Positions 25,531 through 34,279 of a stretch of 64,000 bases of DNA are shown here, piece after piece. A model generated the notes under the pieces. The model saw only the letters and a list, made by a program, of their open reading frames with translations, searched no databases and was not told the DNA's origin. The translations under genes and the position numbers were made by a program. Within the stretch, counting starts at the first letter, position 1. Each line of letters starts with the position of its first letter. The stretch is from RGIG3102 sp964369975. GTDB taxonomy: Bacteria > Bacillota > Clostridia > Oscillospirales > Ruminococcaceae. The stretch lies in the NCBI GenBank assembly GCA_964369975.1, contig CAYJFZ010000001.1:186001-250000 (forward strand), in the 5' to 3' direction.

Positions 25531-26760
25531 CTAATTTTGGTATTTTTTTATAAGGTGAAACATTTTTTTGTCTATATTGCCAGTAACCATAATGCCATCT
25601 TGGGTATATTCTTCTGTTTTAACACTGCCATTTTCCCTTATTGTATTAACTAAAGAAGTCTTTTCATAAGGCAGGCAAATACTAAAATTTACTACCCTAT
25701 CTTTTAGTTTTTCATCTATAGCTAATATTAATTTATCTATGCCTTTTTTAGTTTTTGTACTCGTTACGATTTCATTATCGCAAAAAAGTTCTTCGTGGTC
25801 TTTATCGCTTTTATTATAAACTGTTATAATATCATCTAAATCACAGCCTAAATCACTTAATACTTCGTTTGTAACTTTTAACTGCTCTTGTCTATCAGGG
25901 CTTGCAATATCGCATACATTCACTATCACATCTGCATACTTTACCTGCTCTAAGGTAGACTTAAAGGCTTCTATTAATTTATGAGGTAGGCGTGATACAA
26001 AGCCAACAGTATCAACAATAATGCAAGTTTGCCCACTTGGTAAAACAAATTTTCTTGCAACAGGGTCAAGGGTTGCAAAAAGCATATCTTTTTCAAAAAT
26101 TTCGCTGTCCGTTAATAAATTTAATAGACTTGATTTTCCTACATTTGTATAACCGCATAGAGCGATTATGGGCACATCATTTTTCTTTCTTGCCTCATTT
26201 AAAAACTCTCTTCTCTTTTTTACTTCTTTTAACTTCTCGCTAATATAGTTTATTCTGGATTGAATGTATCTTCTATTATTTTCAAGTTTTGTTTCACCCC
26301 CGCCCCTTCTTGCGCCCATAGCGCCACCTGAGGAGCCACCTTGCCTTGATAAGGCTGACATTGTACTGCGTAATCTTGGAAGGCGGTATTTTAATACAGC
26401 AAGCTCTGTTTGAAGCTTACCCTCGCTTGTAGTTGCCCTATTTTTAAAGATTTCTAAGATAAGCATTGTTCTATCAATTACTTCAATTTCTAAAAAATCT
26501 TGAATATTTTTTATTTGTGAGGGCGATACTTCTTCATCGAGTACACAAAGCTCTACTTCTAAATTTTTGCATAAGGTTTTTATTTCTTCTAATTTGCCTA
26601 TGCCAAAATAATGCTTTGGATCAGGGCGAAGCCTTTTTTGTACTACTTCACACACAACTAAAAGCTCATTTGCTTCGCAAAGTGCTGTGAGTTCTTTAAA
26701 AGAGTTTTCCATATCGTATTGTTCTATATCAATGCCCGCTATTAATGTTTTTGTTTGCAT
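25531..26760 (-). CDS. hflX: ribosome-associated GTPase HflX
   Basis: A 409-residue HflX GTPase, which splits stalled or heat-damaged 70S ribosomes. The N-terminal HflX domain holds LRPDPKHYFGIGKLEEIK and DEEVSPSQIKNIQ; the linker SRQGGSSGGAMGARRGGGETKLE is Gly/Arg rich; the G domain shows GYTNVGKSSLLN (P loop), LDPVARKF (switch I), DTVGFVSRLPHKLIEAF (G3) and YNKSD (G4). Start at the ATG after CGAGGTAAAC. It is divergent from the zinc-ribbon gene. Confidence 0.95.
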   Translation of the reverse strand: MQTKTLIAGIDIEQYDMENSFKELTALCEANELLVVCEVVQKRLRPDPKHYFGIGKLEEIKTLCKNLEVELCVLDEEVSPSQIKNIQDFLEIEVIDRTMLILEIFKNRATTSEGKLQTELAVLKYRLPRLRSTMSALSRQGGSSGGAMGARRGGGETKLENNRRYIQSRINYISEKLKEVKKRREFLNEARKKNDVPIIALCGYTNVGKSSLLNLLTDSEIFEKDMLFATLDPVARKFVLPSGQTCIIVDTVGFVSRLPHKLIEAFKSTLEQVKYADVIVNVCDIASPDRQEQLKVTNEVLSDLGCDLDDIITVYNKSDKDHEELFCDNEIVTSTKTKKGIDKLILAIDEKLKDRVVNFSICLPYEKTSLVNTIRENGSVKTEEYTQDGIMVTGNIDKKMFHLIKKYQN

Positions 26761-26863
26761 GTTTACCTCGATTTTGTATAGATTTTGTGTAAAAGATAAT
26801 TTTCATCTTTTAATTTTCACATATCAATGTTATAATAATAAAAAATAATTAAGGAGTACTTAA

Positions 26864-27697
26864 ATGATTAATTGTAATAATTGCCATAGAGAAATTTTAA
26901 CACCCGTAAAGTTTTGCCCATCTTGTGGCAATAAAATAGATGGCTTTGAAAGTGAAAATCAAAACTTAGATACAAATAGTATAACAGAAACACCTAAAGA
27001 AGTGCAAGAAGATACTACTAATGATGCAGTTAGCGAATTTTTAAATAAAAATGAAGCTAAGGATGAGATAAAGATAGAAAAAACTTTAAAAACTTTAGGC
27101 AACTTTGAAGAAACTACAGAGTTTGAAATAAAAGATGATGACATCACTCAGTTTTTAAATAAAGAAGATGATGCAAAAAATCCTACAGATGAGGTAGCTT
27201 TTACTGCACAAGAAACGCAAGGCGATGCTAACAGCCCTACTTTTGATATAAAAGAAGCAACTCAAGCTATTGCGCCTACATTTCCTACTCCTTCTATTTT
27301 AAATGAAGTAGAAAATAAGGATCCTGTATTAGATAAAGCTTTAGGCGTAAATGAAGATTCTTCTTTAAATACAGCACCAAAGCCTACTTTTGATACTTCT
27401 CGCTTTAGCCAAACTCAAACAAACCAATACCACGCAAGCTCATACTCAAATACACCTAATATATACAGAGGTGTTGAGGACGAAATAGGTACTTGGGATT
27501 TTGTAGTTATCTTTTTATTGAGTTTAGTTCCTGTATTTGGGCAGTTATGCTTATTCTCTTTAGGCTTTATGCAAAAAAGCAGTGCTAATAAGCGCCATTT
27601 AGGTAGGGCCTTATTAATCACTCAAGTTTTTGTGGTAATTATGATATTTATGTTCTTTTTAGGAATAACTGTTTCTAATGTTGGCAGTATTCTTTAA
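26864..27697 (+). CDS. zinc-ribbon membrane protein of unknown function
   Basis: A 277-residue protein with an N-terminal zinc ribbon (CNNCHREI ... FCPSCGNK, four Cys in residues 4-25), a long acidic Asn/Asp/Glu/Thr-rich disordered region (about 30-205) and two membrane segments at the C-terminus (about 210-230 and 248-270). Two copies of a short motif, SEFLNKNEAKDE and TQFLNKEDDAKN, stand in the linker about 50 residues apart. The layout resembles zinc-ribbon signalling or envelope proteins (YvbJ-like) of Firmicutes, but the function is unknown. TATAAT lies 26 bases before the AAGGAG RBS. Confidence 0.7.
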   Translation: MINCNNCHREILTPVKFCPSCGNKIDGFESENQNLDTNSITETPKEVQEDTTNDAVSEFLNKNEAKDEIKIEKTLKTLGNFEETTEFEIKDDDITQFLNKEDDAKNPTDEVAFTAQETQGDANSPTFDIKEATQAIAPTFPTPSILNEVENKDPVLDKALGVNEDSSLNTAPKPTFDTSRFSQTQTNQYHASSYSNTPNIYRGVEDEIGTWDFVVIFLLSLVPVFGQLCLFSLGFMQKSSANKRHLGRALLITQVFVVIMIFMFFLGITVSNVGSIL

Positions 27698-27712
27698 ACT
27701 AAAACTATAAAT

Positions 27713-27745
27713 AAAAGACGGATATTTTACTATCCGTCTTTTTTT
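27713..27745. terminator. bidirectional terminator
   Basis: Perfect 12-bp hairpin (AAAAGACGGATA at 27713-27724, TATCCGTCTTTT at 27731-27742) between two converging genes, with T runs on both strands. Confidence 0.88.
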
Positions 27746-27748
27746 GTA

Positions 27749-28867
27749 TTATTTCTCTTGCCAAATTGGTGATTTTAGCACCCATTTTGAAAATTCATCT
27801 TTTTTGAATATATCTGTATTGTAGAATTTATCCATTATCGCCCAAAATTCACTTTCAGAATATCCGCAGAATTCACAGAAATCTCTTACACATAATGGGT
27901 CAAGCTCGCCATCTCTTTCTTTTATTATTTTGATAGCTTCTTGCCTTGTCATAAGACCGTATCTTATATATCTTGCTGTGTAGTCAGTAGCCGCTGCGTG
28001 GCCAAACTTTGGATATTTTAGCCAAGAGTGCACTAAATAAGCTCTTGAGTCGATTTGGTCAAAGTTTTCTGCGTGATGAGTTCTATCCCATTCGTGAGTT
28101 AAATCATGAAAGCCTTTTGACTTTGCTAATTGGTAGTTTTTAAAGCTATTCCAAGGTAAGAAGTAGCTTAAATACATAGGGTCTAATCTTTCAAGATCTT
28201 CTCCTGTTGGCGCCTTTGTTAAAGCTAAGGCTGTTGGGTCGATTCCATAAGATAGTAATTCTTTTTCATCAACACCAGAAGCTACGCCATTTTCTACTTG
28301 ACCTTTAGCTGAGTATGTTTCTTTATCATCGCTTCCGCCGTATTCATAGCTTACATTTTCGCCATAAACTAAAAGCATTGTATTAAATTTTAAAGCCATA
28401 TGAAGTGGGAAAGTGTAGATGTGTCTGTCTACATACCAAGTTGGCTTTCCGTGTTTTTCAAAAAAGGCTCTCATTAAAATCTTTTGAGTTTTAATATCAG
28501 GCTTACAGCTTATTATCGGGCATGAGAATTCTTCGCTTATATTTTTTAAGTTGTGTATACCTGCATCAGTCATCGGGAAGTTATCTTCTACTGAAAATAA
28601 AACAGGGTTCATTTTCATAACTTCTTTCATTATATACACTTGGAAGTGACTATCTTTACCGCCAGAAACAGCAATAGCACAGTCATATTCTCCAGGGCCA
28701 TTACATCCACGATACTTATCGCAAATTGCCTCTAATTCCTTCCATCTTTCTTCCCAGTTTATATTCTTTCTTTCTTCATAGTGATTACACGCGGTGCAAA
28801 CACCGTTTTCATCAAACACAATCCCCGGTCTTGTATCGGGCATAGTACATTTTTTGCAATATTTCAT
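27749..28867 (-). CDS. N-acetyl sugar amidotransferase (WbpG/PseA family)
   Basis: A 372-residue PP-loop ATPase of the N-acetyl sugar amidotransferase family, which converts an acetamido group on a nucleotide sugar to an acetamidino group. Four N-terminal cysteines (CKKCTMPDTR ... CTAC) and the PP-loop IAVSGGKDSHFQ are clear, followed by the family segment VYGENVSYEYGG. ATG at 28867 is used because AAGGAG overlaps the upstream in-frame GTG. WbpG normally takes ammonia from HisH/HisF paralogues, none of which is in this window. A target sugar such as a bacillosamine or pseudaminic-type residue is inferred. Confidence 0.88.
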   Translation of the reverse strand: MKYCKKCTMPDTRPGIVFDENGVCTACNHYEERKNINWEERWKELEAICDKYRGCNGPGEYDCAIAVSGGKDSHFQVYIMKEVMKMNPVLFSVEDNFPMTDAGIHNLKNISEEFSCPIISCKPDIKTQKILMRAFFEKHGKPTWYVDRHIYTFPLHMALKFNTMLLVYGENVSYEYGGSDDKETYSAKGQVENGVASGVDEKELLSYGIDPTALALTKAPTGEDLERLDPMYLSYFLPWNSFKNYQLAKSKGFHDLTHEWDRTHHAENFDQIDSRAYLVHSWLKYPKFGHAAATDYTARYIRYGLMTRQEAIKIIKERDGELDPLCVRDFCEFCGYSESEFWAIMDKFYNTDIFKKDEFSKWVLKSPIWQEK

Positions 28868-28924
28868 TAAAATCACTCCTTACTTTTTTTAGTATAAATT
28901 ATATAATTGCAATTTATAAAATTT

Positions 28925-28953
28925 AGTATACTACCATATAATAGAAAATGCAA
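28925..28953 (-). promoter_or_regulatory. sigma-A promoter of the sugar amidotransferase
   Basis: On the minus strand TTGCAT (28953-28948), 17 bases, TATACT (28930-28925), about 60 bases before the start. Confidence 0.6.
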
Positions 28954-29044
28954 GTTTATGAAAAATTTTTATAATCTCATCTATACAAAGCCTATTTTGT
29001 ATGATAATATATAGTTAAGTTATACATATTAAAGTGAGGGTTAT

Positions 29045-29908
29045 ATGTTCAAAAATTATTCAATGAAAACTTTTTTAAAAGACACTGTAATCGATGTAGT
29101 AGGTTGTAGTATTTATGCTGTTGGCATTATTTGTTTTGCCGCCCCCGCTTTATTCGCCCCTGGAGGCGTTAATGGGCTTAGTGTTATTATAAATTATCTT
29201 ACAGATTTTGAGGTGGGCACTATTCAAATGGTACTAAACATCCCCTTAGTGCTTATCAGTTTTAGGATTTTAGGCAAAAAATTTATTTTTAAAACTTTAA
29301 AAACTATGATTATTTTATCAATTTTTTTAAATGTTTTTCCTTATATCTTACCTGTCTACACAGGTGATAGGCTGATAGCTGCCTTAGTTACAGGAGTAAC
29401 AGACGGCTTAGGCTTAGGCCTTATTTATCTAAATGGTGGCTCTTCTGGTGGCTCTGATTTTTTAACTCTTTCAATAAGAAAGAAAAAACCACATATGTCA
29501 GTAGGCTTTTTAAATATAATTATAAATGCCTTTGTAATGGTAGCTGGTGTTTTTGCTTTTAAAGATATAGATGCCGCTTTATACGGCGGAGTGAGTGTTA
29601 TTATTGCAGGTATAGTATGCGATAAGATATTATACGGTGCAGGTCAAGGTAAGATGAGCATTATAATAACAGACAAGGGCGAAGAAATAGCAAAAGCTAT
29701 AGGCGAAGTGACCGGCAGGGGTAGCAGTGTTTTTAATGTTACTGGCGCATACACAGGCAAAACAAGAAGTGCTGTACTATCCGCTGTAAGTAAGGATCAA
29801 ATTTTCACTATACGAAGACTTGCCCATAAAATAGATGAGAAAAGTTTTGTAATCATCTCTACTACCGACGAAGTTTTCGGTGAGGGATTTATGGATAATA
29901 TAGACTAA
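29045..29908 (+). CDS. YitT-family membrane protein
   Basis: A 287-residue protein with six N-terminal membrane segments (family DUF161, motif PGGVNGLSVIINY and GGSSGGSDFLTL) and a cytoplasmic C-terminal DUF2179 domain (GKMSIIITDKGEEIAKAI ... GRGSSVFNVTGAYTGK). Function of YitT proteins is not established; paralogues are common in Firmicutes. The ATG follows AGTGAGGG. It stands alone between the divergent amidotransferase and a GNAT gene. Confidence 0.9.
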   Translation: MFKNYSMKTFLKDTVIDVVGCSIYAVGIICFAAPALFAPGGVNGLSVIINYLTDFEVGTIQMVLNIPLVLISFRILGKKFIFKTLKTMIILSIFLNVFPYILPVYTGDRLIAALVTGVTDGLGLGLIYLNGGSSGGSDFLTLSIRKKKPHMSVGFLNIIINAFVMVAGVFAFKDIDAALYGGVSVIIAGIVCDKILYGAGQGKMSIIITDKGEEIAKAIGEVTGRGSSVFNVTGAYTGKTRSAVLSAVSKDQIFTIRRLAHKIDEKSFVIISTTDEVFGEGFMDNID

Positions 29909-30068
29909 GCCAAAGCCTTATAAAAAAATTTAATGCAAACAAGTAAGTCTGTTTATATATTATAATACTGCAAATACCACTTGTTGATAAATAAGTTTAT
30001 AAATACAAAGAAAAAACTACACGATTTTTTAAGGTAGTGATAATAAGACTTTTAAAAGGAGGTACATA

Positions 30069-30542
30069 ATGGAATTTGTAACAGAGCGCTGTTTTGTAAG
30101 ACCACTAAAAGAAGAAGACCTTGATGCTTTTAGTGAATACAGAAGTGATTTAGACTGGCTAAAACATCAAACATACAAAGGCCTTTCAAAGCAGGAGTAT
30201 AAAGAAATCTTTTTGCAAAGTGATAATTTATACTACGGAATGCAGTTTGCTATAATACTAAAGGATACGAATGAGTTAATAGGTGATATTTATTTGCATC
30301 ATAAAAAAAATGATGAGTACTGCCAAATTGGCTACACCATAAGCAGAAAGCACGCAAGGCAAGGCTATACTTATGAAGTAGTAACAGCTGCTATTGATTT
30401 ATTACACAAGCAAGGTATTAAAACATTTAGAGCAGATGTAGAGCCTGAAAATTCTCCTTCTATTTATCTATTAGAGAAATTAAACTTTGTTTTAAGCGAA
30501 AAAAATGTAGATGTGTATGGCTATATATTATCTTTAGATTAA
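30069..30542 (+). CDS. GNAT-family N-acetyltransferase (RimJ/RimL-like)
   Basis: A 157-residue acetyltransferase. The N-terminus TERCFVRPLKEEDLDAF is typical of the RimJ/RimL subgroup and the acetyl-CoA site is in IGYTISRKHARQGYTYEVV, with the late ENSPSIYLLEKLNF segment. The strong RBS AAAGGAGG precedes the ATG. Substrate cannot be inferred; ribosomal proteins, antibiotics or small amines are all possible for the subgroup. It is monocistronic. Confidence 0.85.
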   Translation: MEFVTERCFVRPLKEEDLDAFSEYRSDLDWLKHQTYKGLSKQEYKEIFLQSDNLYYGMQFAIILKDTNELIGDIYLHHKKNDEYCQIGYTISRKHARQGYTYEVVTAAIDLLHKQGIKTFRADVEPENSPSIYLLEKLNFVLSEKNVDVYGYILSLD

Positions 30543-30849
30543 TTTATTTTCTAAAACCTATATGATGATAAATTTATTTTCATCAAATCAAAATACGCAC
30601 ACATTATTAAATATAATAAAAGCTTTGATATTTTATCAGTTTTTTGATAATATTCTTTTTAAAGCATAGATTTAATTTTACTACAAAAAACTTAAACCAA
30701 TAATAAAACGAATTCGTTTTATTATTGGTTTTTTATTTTATTATTTATTATATTATTAAAAAATGCTTTTTATGCCTTTATAAAGGCTTTAATAGAAAAT
30801 GGTAAATTTATTTATATATTAAAAAAATTTAATTTACACTGCTTCATTC
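30543..30849. other. AT-rich gap with a long palindromic terminator
   Basis: This gap holds no gene. Its only structure is the perfect 38-nt palindrome described at 30694-30731; the rest is A/T-rich spacer. Confidence 0.6.
30694..30735. terminator. bidirectional terminator, perfect palindrome
   Basis: A perfect palindrome with 19-base arms (30694-30712, 30713-30731) centred on GAATTC, with A-rich start and T-rich end, lies between the converging GNAT and YqeY genes and can terminate both. Confidence 0.8.
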
Positions 30850-31299
30850 TTAGCTAAAAAACTCAGCTAAAATATCATTTACCTCTTTACCGTCTGCTTT
30901 TCCCTTTGTCAGTGGCATTAAGTTTTTCATTATTATGCCTTTTTCTTTCATAGTAGGCGCTGTTAAGTTTAAATCATCTAAAACTTTTTTAATAGTATCT
31001 CTTATCTCATCTGCGCTCATTTGCTCTGGTAAAAATTCTGATAAGATATCTATTCTATTTTTTGCATCGCTTATAATATTTTCATAGCCAGAAGGTGGTG
31101 CTGTTGCTATCGTTTCTTTTAACTGCTTTACTTCATAAGCTACTACTGCTACTTCTTCCTCACTACTCAATTCGCTTCTTTTATCTATAGCCTTTGCTTT
31201 TAGTGCTGATAATAAGCCTGATAAGGCATCTTTTTTAACTGTGTCTTTATCTTTTAAAGCCTGCATCATCATCGCTCTTACTTGTGTTTCTAATGACAT
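30850..31299 (-). CDS. GatB/YqeY domain-containing protein
   Basis: A 149-residue all-helical protein of the YqeY family, related to the tail domain of the GatB amidotransferase subunit. Signature segments are MMQALKDKDTVKKDALSGLLSAL near the N-terminus (positions 11-33) and FLPEQMSADEI then GIIMKNLMPLTKGKADGKEVN near the C-terminus. It may help tRNA-dependent amidation or tRNA handling, but its role is not proven. AAGAGGT precedes the ATG. It is divergent from aspS. Confidence 0.92.
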   Translation of the reverse strand: MSLETQVRAMMMQALKDKDTVKKDALSGLLSALKAKAIDKRSELSSEEEVAVVAYEVKQLKETIATAPPSGYENIISDAKNRIDILSEFLPEQMSADEIRDTIKKVLDDLNLTAPTMKEKGIIMKNLMPLTKGKADGKEVNDILAEFFS

Positions 31300-31367
31300 A
31301 TTAATCTTACCTCTTTCTTTTTTATAGTCTTATTTTACTATTTTTATATAGTTTATGCAACATATTA

Positions 31368-31396
31368 TTGACAAGGGGCTGTATTTTTATTATAAT
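31368..31396 (+). promoter_or_regulatory. sigma-A promoter of the aspS T-box transcript
   Basis: A consensus promoter: TTGACA (31368-31373), exactly 17 bases, TATAAT (31391-31396). Transcription should start near 31403. Confidence 0.9.
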
Positions 31397-31402
31397 AGCA
31401 CT

Positions 31403-31669
31403 ACAAAGGCCCTTTTTCATATTTTATGCTAAGAGATTTTTCGCCATAGGCTGAAAGCGGAAAACATAATCGCTTAAAGGATAACACCTTTTAACCTTTT
31501 TTAGAAAGTTTTGCATAGCTGAAAGCAAAATAAAGGTTTAAGTGACAGGCAAAAGACAAAACTAAATAGTAAAGTGGGCATTTTTTTGCCAAAGCGGGTG
31601 GCACCGCGGGTTTATTTTTCAATAACTCGTCCCGGAAATTTTTAAAAAAATTTCTGTGGGCGATTTTTT
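31403..31669 (+). ncRNA. T-box riboswitch leader of aspS
   Basis: A 270-nt structured leader between a consensus promoter and aspS. The T-box proper, GCGGGTGGCACCGCGGG (31594-31610), contains the invariant GGTGGCACCGCGG core that pairs with the uncharged tRNA 3' end. AGAGA of stem I is near 31431, and GAC at 31544-31546 (in AAGTGACAGG) is a plausible Asp specifier codon. The leader ends in a competing terminator: CGTCCCGG at about 31628 pairs with the GTGGGCG at about 31657, then a T run. Uncharged tRNA-Asp should favour the antiterminator and aspS expression. The T-box call is firm; the specifier is inferred. Confidence 0.93.
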
Positions 31670-31688
31670 ATATTTTAAGGAGGATATT

Positions 31689-33422
31689 ATGTTAAGAACA
31701 CATAACTGCAATCAGCTAACAAAAAAAGACATCCAGCAAAAAGTAACTGTAAGTGGCTGGGTTGATACTATAAGAGACCACGGTGGCGTTATCTTTATAG
31801 ATTTGCGTGATCATTTTGGTACTGTTCAAGTAGTAGTGCACGATGAGAGCATGCTTTTAAATGTTCATCGTGAAACTGTTATAAGCGTAACGGGTACTGT
31901 TATGGCAAGAGAAGATGATGCGATAAACACAAAACTTACAACAGGTGAAATTGAAGTGCATACACAGGCACTTGAAATTTTAGGGCCAAGTAGAAATATG
32001 CTACCTTTTGAAATTTCTTCTTCTAAGCAAACAAGAGAAGATGTCAGGTTAAAGTATCGCTACTTAGACTTAAGAAACCCAGAACTACAAAAAAATATCT
32101 TATTAAGAGCTAAGGTAATTAGCTTTTTAAGAAGACAAATGGAAGACTTAGGCTTTGTTGATTTTCAAACGCCTATACTAACTTCTTCTTCACCAGAAGG
32201 CGCAAGAGACTATTTAGTGCCATCAAGAAAACATCCAGGAGAATTTTATGCCTTACCACAAAGCCCACAACAATTCAAACAATTGTTAATGGTATCAGGC
32301 TTTGATAGATACTATCAAATCGCTCCTTGTTTTAGAGATGAAGATGCAAGAGGAGACAGATCTCCTGGCGAATTTTATCAATTAGACTTTGAAATGTCTT
32401 TTGCAGAGCAAGAAGATGTATTTAAAGTGGGTGAGGAAGTATTATACAACACATTCAAAGAATTCACAGATAAAAAAGTGTCCCCTATACCTTTTCAAAG
32501 AATACCTTTTAATGAAGCTATGCTAAAATACGGCTCAGACAAACCTGACTTAAGAAACCCTTTAATAATAGAAGATTTAACTGAATTTTTTAGCGATGTA
32601 GATTTTCCAATATTTAAAGGCAAGCCTGTTCGTGGTATAGTAGCTCCTTGCGCAAACAGACCAAAGAGCTTTTTTGAAGCCTCATTAAAGTTTGCTGAAA
32701 GTATCGGTATGAAAGGTCTTGGCTATTTAACATTTAAAGATGGCTCTTTCAAAGGCCCTATTGATAAATTCTTAAGCGAAGAAAAAAGAGATACTTTAAT
32801 TAAGCAAACGAATATGAAAGATGGAGATACAGTTTTCTTTGTTTGCGATTCTAAAACTGTGGTAAACAACTTAGCTGGCCAAATTAGAAAATGGCTGGGT
32901 GAAACTTTAGAATTAATTGATAAAGACAGATTTGATTTTTGCTATATAGTAGATTTTCCTATGTACGAGTTAAATCCTGATACAAAGAAAATCGACTTTA
33001 CTCATAACCCGTTTTCTATGCCTCAAGGTGGCTTAGAAGCTTTAAACACAAAAGACCCTCTTGACATTTTTGCTTACCAGTACGACATTGTTTGTAACGG
33101 TGTAGAGCTTTCTTCAGGCGCTGTAAGAAACCACAACCCTGAAATTATGAAAAAGGCTTTTGATATTGCAGGCTACGGCGAAGAAGAATTGCAAACAAAA
33201 TTTGGCGCTTTATATACAGCTTTCCAATTCGGTGCACCTCCTCATGCGGGCATGGCTCCTGGTATTGATAGGATGGTAATGCTTATAGCCGAAGAAGAAA
33301 CTATAAGAGATGTTATCGCCTTCCCATTAAATGGCGCAGCTCAAGACTTAATGATGGGCGCACCATCACCTGTTTTAAAAACACAGCTTGAAGATGTTCA
33401 CATCAGAGTAAGCGAAATCTAA
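31689..33422 (+). CDS. aspS: aspartyl-tRNA synthetase
   Basis: A 577-residue bacterial-type class II aspartyl-tRNA synthetase. The N-terminal anticodon-binding OB fold (GWVDTIRDHGGVIFIDLRD region), motif 2 (CFRDEDARGDRSPGEFYQLDFEMS region, 220-245), the GAD insertion domain and motif 3 (GMAPGIDRMVMLI) are all present. ATG at 31689 is chosen because AAGGAGG (31677-31683) is six bases ahead; an in-frame GTG at 31656 lies inside the T-box terminator and is rejected. It is controlled by the T-box leader and ends in a strong terminator. Confidence 0.97.
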   Translation: MLRTHNCNQLTKKDIQQKVTVSGWVDTIRDHGGVIFIDLRDHFGTVQVVVHDESMLLNVHRETVISVTGTVMAREDDAINTKLTTGEIEVHTQALEILGPSRNMLPFEISSSKQTREDVRLKYRYLDLRNPELQKNILLRAKVISFLRRQMEDLGFVDFQTPILTSSSPEGARDYLVPSRKHPGEFYALPQSPQQFKQLLMVSGFDRYYQIAPCFRDEDARGDRSPGEFYQLDFEMSFAEQEDVFKVGEEVLYNTFKEFTDKKVSPIPFQRIPFNEAMLKYGSDKPDLRNPLIIEDLTEFFSDVDFPIFKGKPVRGIVAPCANRPKSFFEASLKFAESIGMKGLGYLTFKDGSFKGPIDKFLSEEKRDTLIKQTNMKDGDTVFFVCDSKTVVNNLAGQIRKWLGETLELIDKDRFDFCYIVDFPMYELNPDTKKIDFTHNPFSMPQGGLEALNTKDPLDIFAYQYDIVCNGVELSSGAVRNHNPEIMKKAFDIAGYGEEELQTKFGALYTAFQFGAPPHAGMAPGIDRMVMLIAEEETIRDVIAFPLNGAAQDLMMGAPSPVLKTQLEDVHIRVSEI

Positions 33423-33431
33423 AATAAAATA

Positions 33432-33467
33432 AAAAAGCTGAAAGCAGTCGCTTTCAGCTTTTTGTTG
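33432..33467 (+). terminator. aspS terminator
   Basis: A perfect 14-bp stem (AAAAAGCTGAAAGC, loop AGTC, GCTTTCAGCTTTTT) ten bases after the aspS stop. Confidence 0.92.
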
Positions 33468-33490
33468 TAAAAATATATTTTCACTTTTAT

Positions 33491-33520
33491 GTATAAAAAT
33501 TTAAAACTATGCAAACAATA
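33491..33520 (+). promoter_or_regulatory. sigma-F-like forespore promoter of the M23 gene
   Basis: GTATA (33491-33495), a 15-base spacer and GCAAACAATA (33511-33520) match nine of ten positions of the Bacillus sigma-F -10 consensus (GGNRANANTW) and the GYWTA -35, one base shorter in spacing than usual. No good sigma-A promoter is seen here. Chance matches in AT-rich DNA are possible. Confidence 0.4.
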
Positions 33521-33556
33521 TAGATAAATCATATAAAACATATCGGAGGACAATGT

Positions 33557-34276
33557 ATGAGCAACAAATTTTTCGGCTCTTTGGGCGAAAAAGCAAAAGG
33601 TAATGCTTTAATAATAATTTTAGCTGTTGCTGTTATCGGCGCTGGTGTTTATTCTTATAACACAGTTAATGATATAAACGACAAGCTAAAAGACCAACAA
33701 CTACAAGACATAACTGTAACTAATCCACCCTCGCAAGAACAAGAGGTAACAGACACTCAAACTGAGCAAAACAATGTGCCACTACCTCAAAAAACAACCG
33801 CACCAACTCCGAGCACAAGCCCCACTATATCCCCCTCGCCTTCTCCTACTGCCCCTATTACCGAAACCGTAACTCAGCCAAAGTTTACTCTACCAGTAGA
33901 CGGTAAAATTTACGCAGCATTTTCAGGTAATGAATTAGTTTATAACCGTACCTTAGATGATTGGCGCACTCACAACGGTGTTGATATTACAGCTACAAAG
34001 GACTCAGCTGTATATTCAGGCGCAGACGGCGAAGTAAAGGCTGTGTATGAAGACGGGCTATTAGGCTATGTTGTAGAGATACAGCATACAGATTTTTTAG
34101 CAAGATACTGTGGCTTAAATGTTAAAACTTTTGTAAAAGTAGGCGATAGCGTAAAGCAAGGACAAAGTATAGGCTCAGTTGGAACTATTCCTTTAGAGCT
34201 TAGCGATGAAAGTCATATCCATCTTGAAATCATTGTTGATGGAGTAGCCATTGACCCTAAAAACATTTTAAATTAA
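33557..34276 (+). CDS. membrane-anchored M23 (LytM) domain protein, SpoIIQ-like
   Basis: A 239-residue protein with one membrane segment (about 16-34), a Pro/Thr/Ser-rich linker (about 55-108) and a C-terminal LytM domain. Zinc-site motifs are present (HNGVDI with His and Asp; HIHLEI with the late His pair), while the usual YAHL is YCGL. Layout and size fit clostridial SpoIIQ, the forespore protein that joins SpoIIIAH across the intermembrane space, and a sigma-F-like promoter precedes it. A vegetative peptidoglycan endopeptidase is the alternative. RBS GGAGGA is six bases before the ATG. Confidence 0.78.
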   Translation: MSNKFFGSLGEKAKGNALIIILAVAVIGAGVYSYNTVNDINDKLKDQQLQDITVTNPPSQEQEVTDTQTEQNNVPLPQKTTAPTPSTSPTISPSPSPTAPITETVTQPKFTLPVDGKIYAAFSGNELVYNRTLDDWRTHNGVDITATKDSAVYSGADGEVKAVYEDGLLGYVVEIQHTDFLARYCGLNVKTFVKVGDSVKQGQSIGSVGTIPLELSDESHIHLEIIVDGVAIDPKNILN

Positions 34277-34279
34277 TTT

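Noticed and set aside
30694..30731. 38-base perfect palindrome as an operator or mobile-element end
   Set aside because: It lies between two converging genes with A and T flanks; a bidirectional terminator is enough to explain it.
31656..31688. Upstream GTG start for aspS
   Set aside because: It falls within the T-box terminator; the ATG at 31689 has a perfect AAGGAGG.
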